A stretch of DNA of 6,503 nt from Cellvibrionaceae bacterium. GTDB taxonomy: Bacteria > Pseudomonadota > Gammaproteobacteria > Pseudomonadales > Cellvibrionaceae. The translations under genes were made by a program, and so were the position numbers. The notes below the pieces were generated by a model. The model was not told where the DNA came from. It ran no database searches and was given only the letters and a program-made list of their open reading frames with translations. The stretch lies in the NCBI GenBank assembly GCA_027012915.1, contig JALUYN010000626.1, forward strand, positions 1 through 6,503. Reading direction: 5' to 3'. The first letter of the stretch is position 1. Every line of letters starts with the position of its first letter. Shown here one piece after another: positions 5,560-6,503 of the stretch.

Positions 5560-6474
5560 TTACTCCGACCCCGTCAATTGAACTTCCATCGGTGGTGCCT
5601 GTTGGTTCTGGCTAACCACTCGATTGCGTCCCTGCTCTTTGGCTTGGTAGAGACAATCGTCGGCCGCCTTGTAGAACTCGGAGCGGGCCATTCCCTCCTG
5701 GGGTATCAGTGATACAGCACCGATACTGACACTGATGGAGATAGTCTGGCCTTCAAAGACTACCGGTTTACCTTCAATCTCTCTGCGAATGTCCTCAGCG
5801 CAGGTGTCGACAAAATCCGCTTCGGTCTGCGATATCAGTACGGCAAATTCCTCGCCGCCAATCCTTGCTACGATGTCGGTTTCGCGGCGAAAGGCTTTAT
5901 CAATACTGCGCGCCACTTCTCTAATAACTTCGTCTCCGGCCGGATGGCCATATTGGTCGTTCACCCGCTTAAATTTGTCGATGTCGATTAGCAACAGTGC
6001 AAGGGGATGCTGTACGCGCAGATGAGATTTCCAGTACAACCGCAGTGCTTCATCAAAGTAGCGACGGTTGTAGATGCCAGTGAGACTGTCGATTTTGGTG
6101 AGCTTCTCCAGCTCCAGGCGCTGATTGATTCTGAGTCTGTACTCCTGATTCAAACGCCGGATTTGAAAGAACATAAAGACCATGTACAGCACTAACATGG
6201 TCCCTTCGATGCCGCGGTCGATAGGGAGAAACACAATGCACAATAACGTCGGTAGTGTCACCACCAGCAGGTAGGCGTTGGCAACCCCACGGTGGGTTGA
6301 AAAGCTGACAATGCCTCCCCCGAGCAGCGCCAGAACTGCCATCAACATATAGATAAACAGGCTCTCGTGTTCGGGGCGAACCATGGTCAGAGCAAACACG
6401 GAACCGTAGAACAAGGGTGGTACCAGTGCATTGATGACAAAGAGGCTGTACCAGAGCTTGCGGCTCAGTTGCAT
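5560..6474 (-). CDS. Membrane-anchored diguanylate cyclase (GGDEF domain), 5' end uncertain
   Basis: An inner-membrane signalling enzyme that would make cyclic di-GMP from two GTP. Four hydrophobic segments (about residues 8-30, 38-57, 66-84 and 90-104) form an integral membrane sensor. A short, charged, probably coiled linker (105-127) joins it to a GGDEF domain (about 127-287). The domain looks active: DSLTGIYNRRYF at 129-140, metal Asp164 in LIDIDKFKRVND, and catalytic GGEEF at 206-210. RETD at 197-200, five residues before GGEEF, is the RxxD inhibitory site for product feedback. The C-terminal tail after 287 is polar. From ATG 6474 it has 304 residues, but no Shine-Dalgarno sequence precedes that codon and the frame stays open to the right edge, so the true start may lie outside. 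It converges on the OYE gene and shows no link to the redox genes. Confidence 0.9.
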   Translation of the reverse strand: MQLSRKLWYSLFVINALVPPLFYGSVFALTMVRPEHESLFIYMLMAVLALLGGGIVSFSTHRGVANAYLLVVTLPTLLCIVFLPIDRGIEGTMLVLYMVFMFFQIRRLNQEYRLRINQRLELEKLTKIDSLTGIYNRRYFDEALRLYWKSHLRVQHPLALLLIDIDKFKRVNDQYGHPAGDEVIREVARSIDKAFRRETDIVARIGGEEFAVLISQTEADFVDTCAEDIRREIEGKPVVFEGQTISISVSIGAVSLIPQEGMARSEFYKAADDCLYQAKEQGRNRVVSQNQQAPPMEVQLTGSE

Positions 6475-6503
6475 CAGTGTCGTGGAGAAACGGTAGCTGA
6501 CCA

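Overview
The window looks like chromosomal DNA of a free-living, probably marine, gammaproteobacterium. Base composition is moderate, the fructokinase reads much like E. coli Mak, the genes are closely packed, and there is a GGDEF signalling protein. Lineage below class (for example Cellvibrionales or Alteromonadales) cannot be fixed from the sequence alone. I saw no tRNA, rRNA, insertion sequence, CRISPR array or phage gene.

Layout. (1) Bases 1-2749, minus strand: a tight four-gene unit read right to left. It runs LysR-type regulator, 31-bp gap, group II truncated haemoglobin, 4-bp ATGA overlap, Mak-type ROK fructokinase, 16-bp overlap, then an unidentified multi-pass membrane protein cut by the left edge. 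(2) Bases 2750-2922: a divergent control region with a perfect dyad of LysR type (T-N11-A). (3) Bases 2923-3519, plus strand: an AzoR-type FMN-dependent NADH:quinone oxidoreductase/azoreductase. (4) Bases 3587-5512, plus strand: a TetR-family regulator and an Old Yellow Enzyme (OYE) family ene-reductase. A perfect 22-bp palindrome lies in front of the regulator and a degenerate copy in front of the OYE gene, with an intrinsic terminator between the two genes and a strong one after the OYE. (5) Bases 5560 to the right edge, minus strand: a membrane-anchored diguanylate cyclase, which looks functionally unrelated.

How it may work together. AzoR and OYE enzymes both use FMN and NAD(P)H to reduce quinones, azo or nitro compounds and activated alkenes. 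In E. coli the related TetR-family NemR controls the OYE nemA and responds to electrophiles and oxidants through a cysteine. The TetR protein here has a cysteine at about the same place. The haem protein in the LysR operon could handle O2, NO or peroxide. The region therefore reads as a two-regulator defence island against electrophile, quinone or nitrosative stress. The most unusual feature is that a sugar kinase and an unknown membrane protein are overlapped with the globin gene. Each family is known; the combination and its regulatory wiring are the points worth checking.
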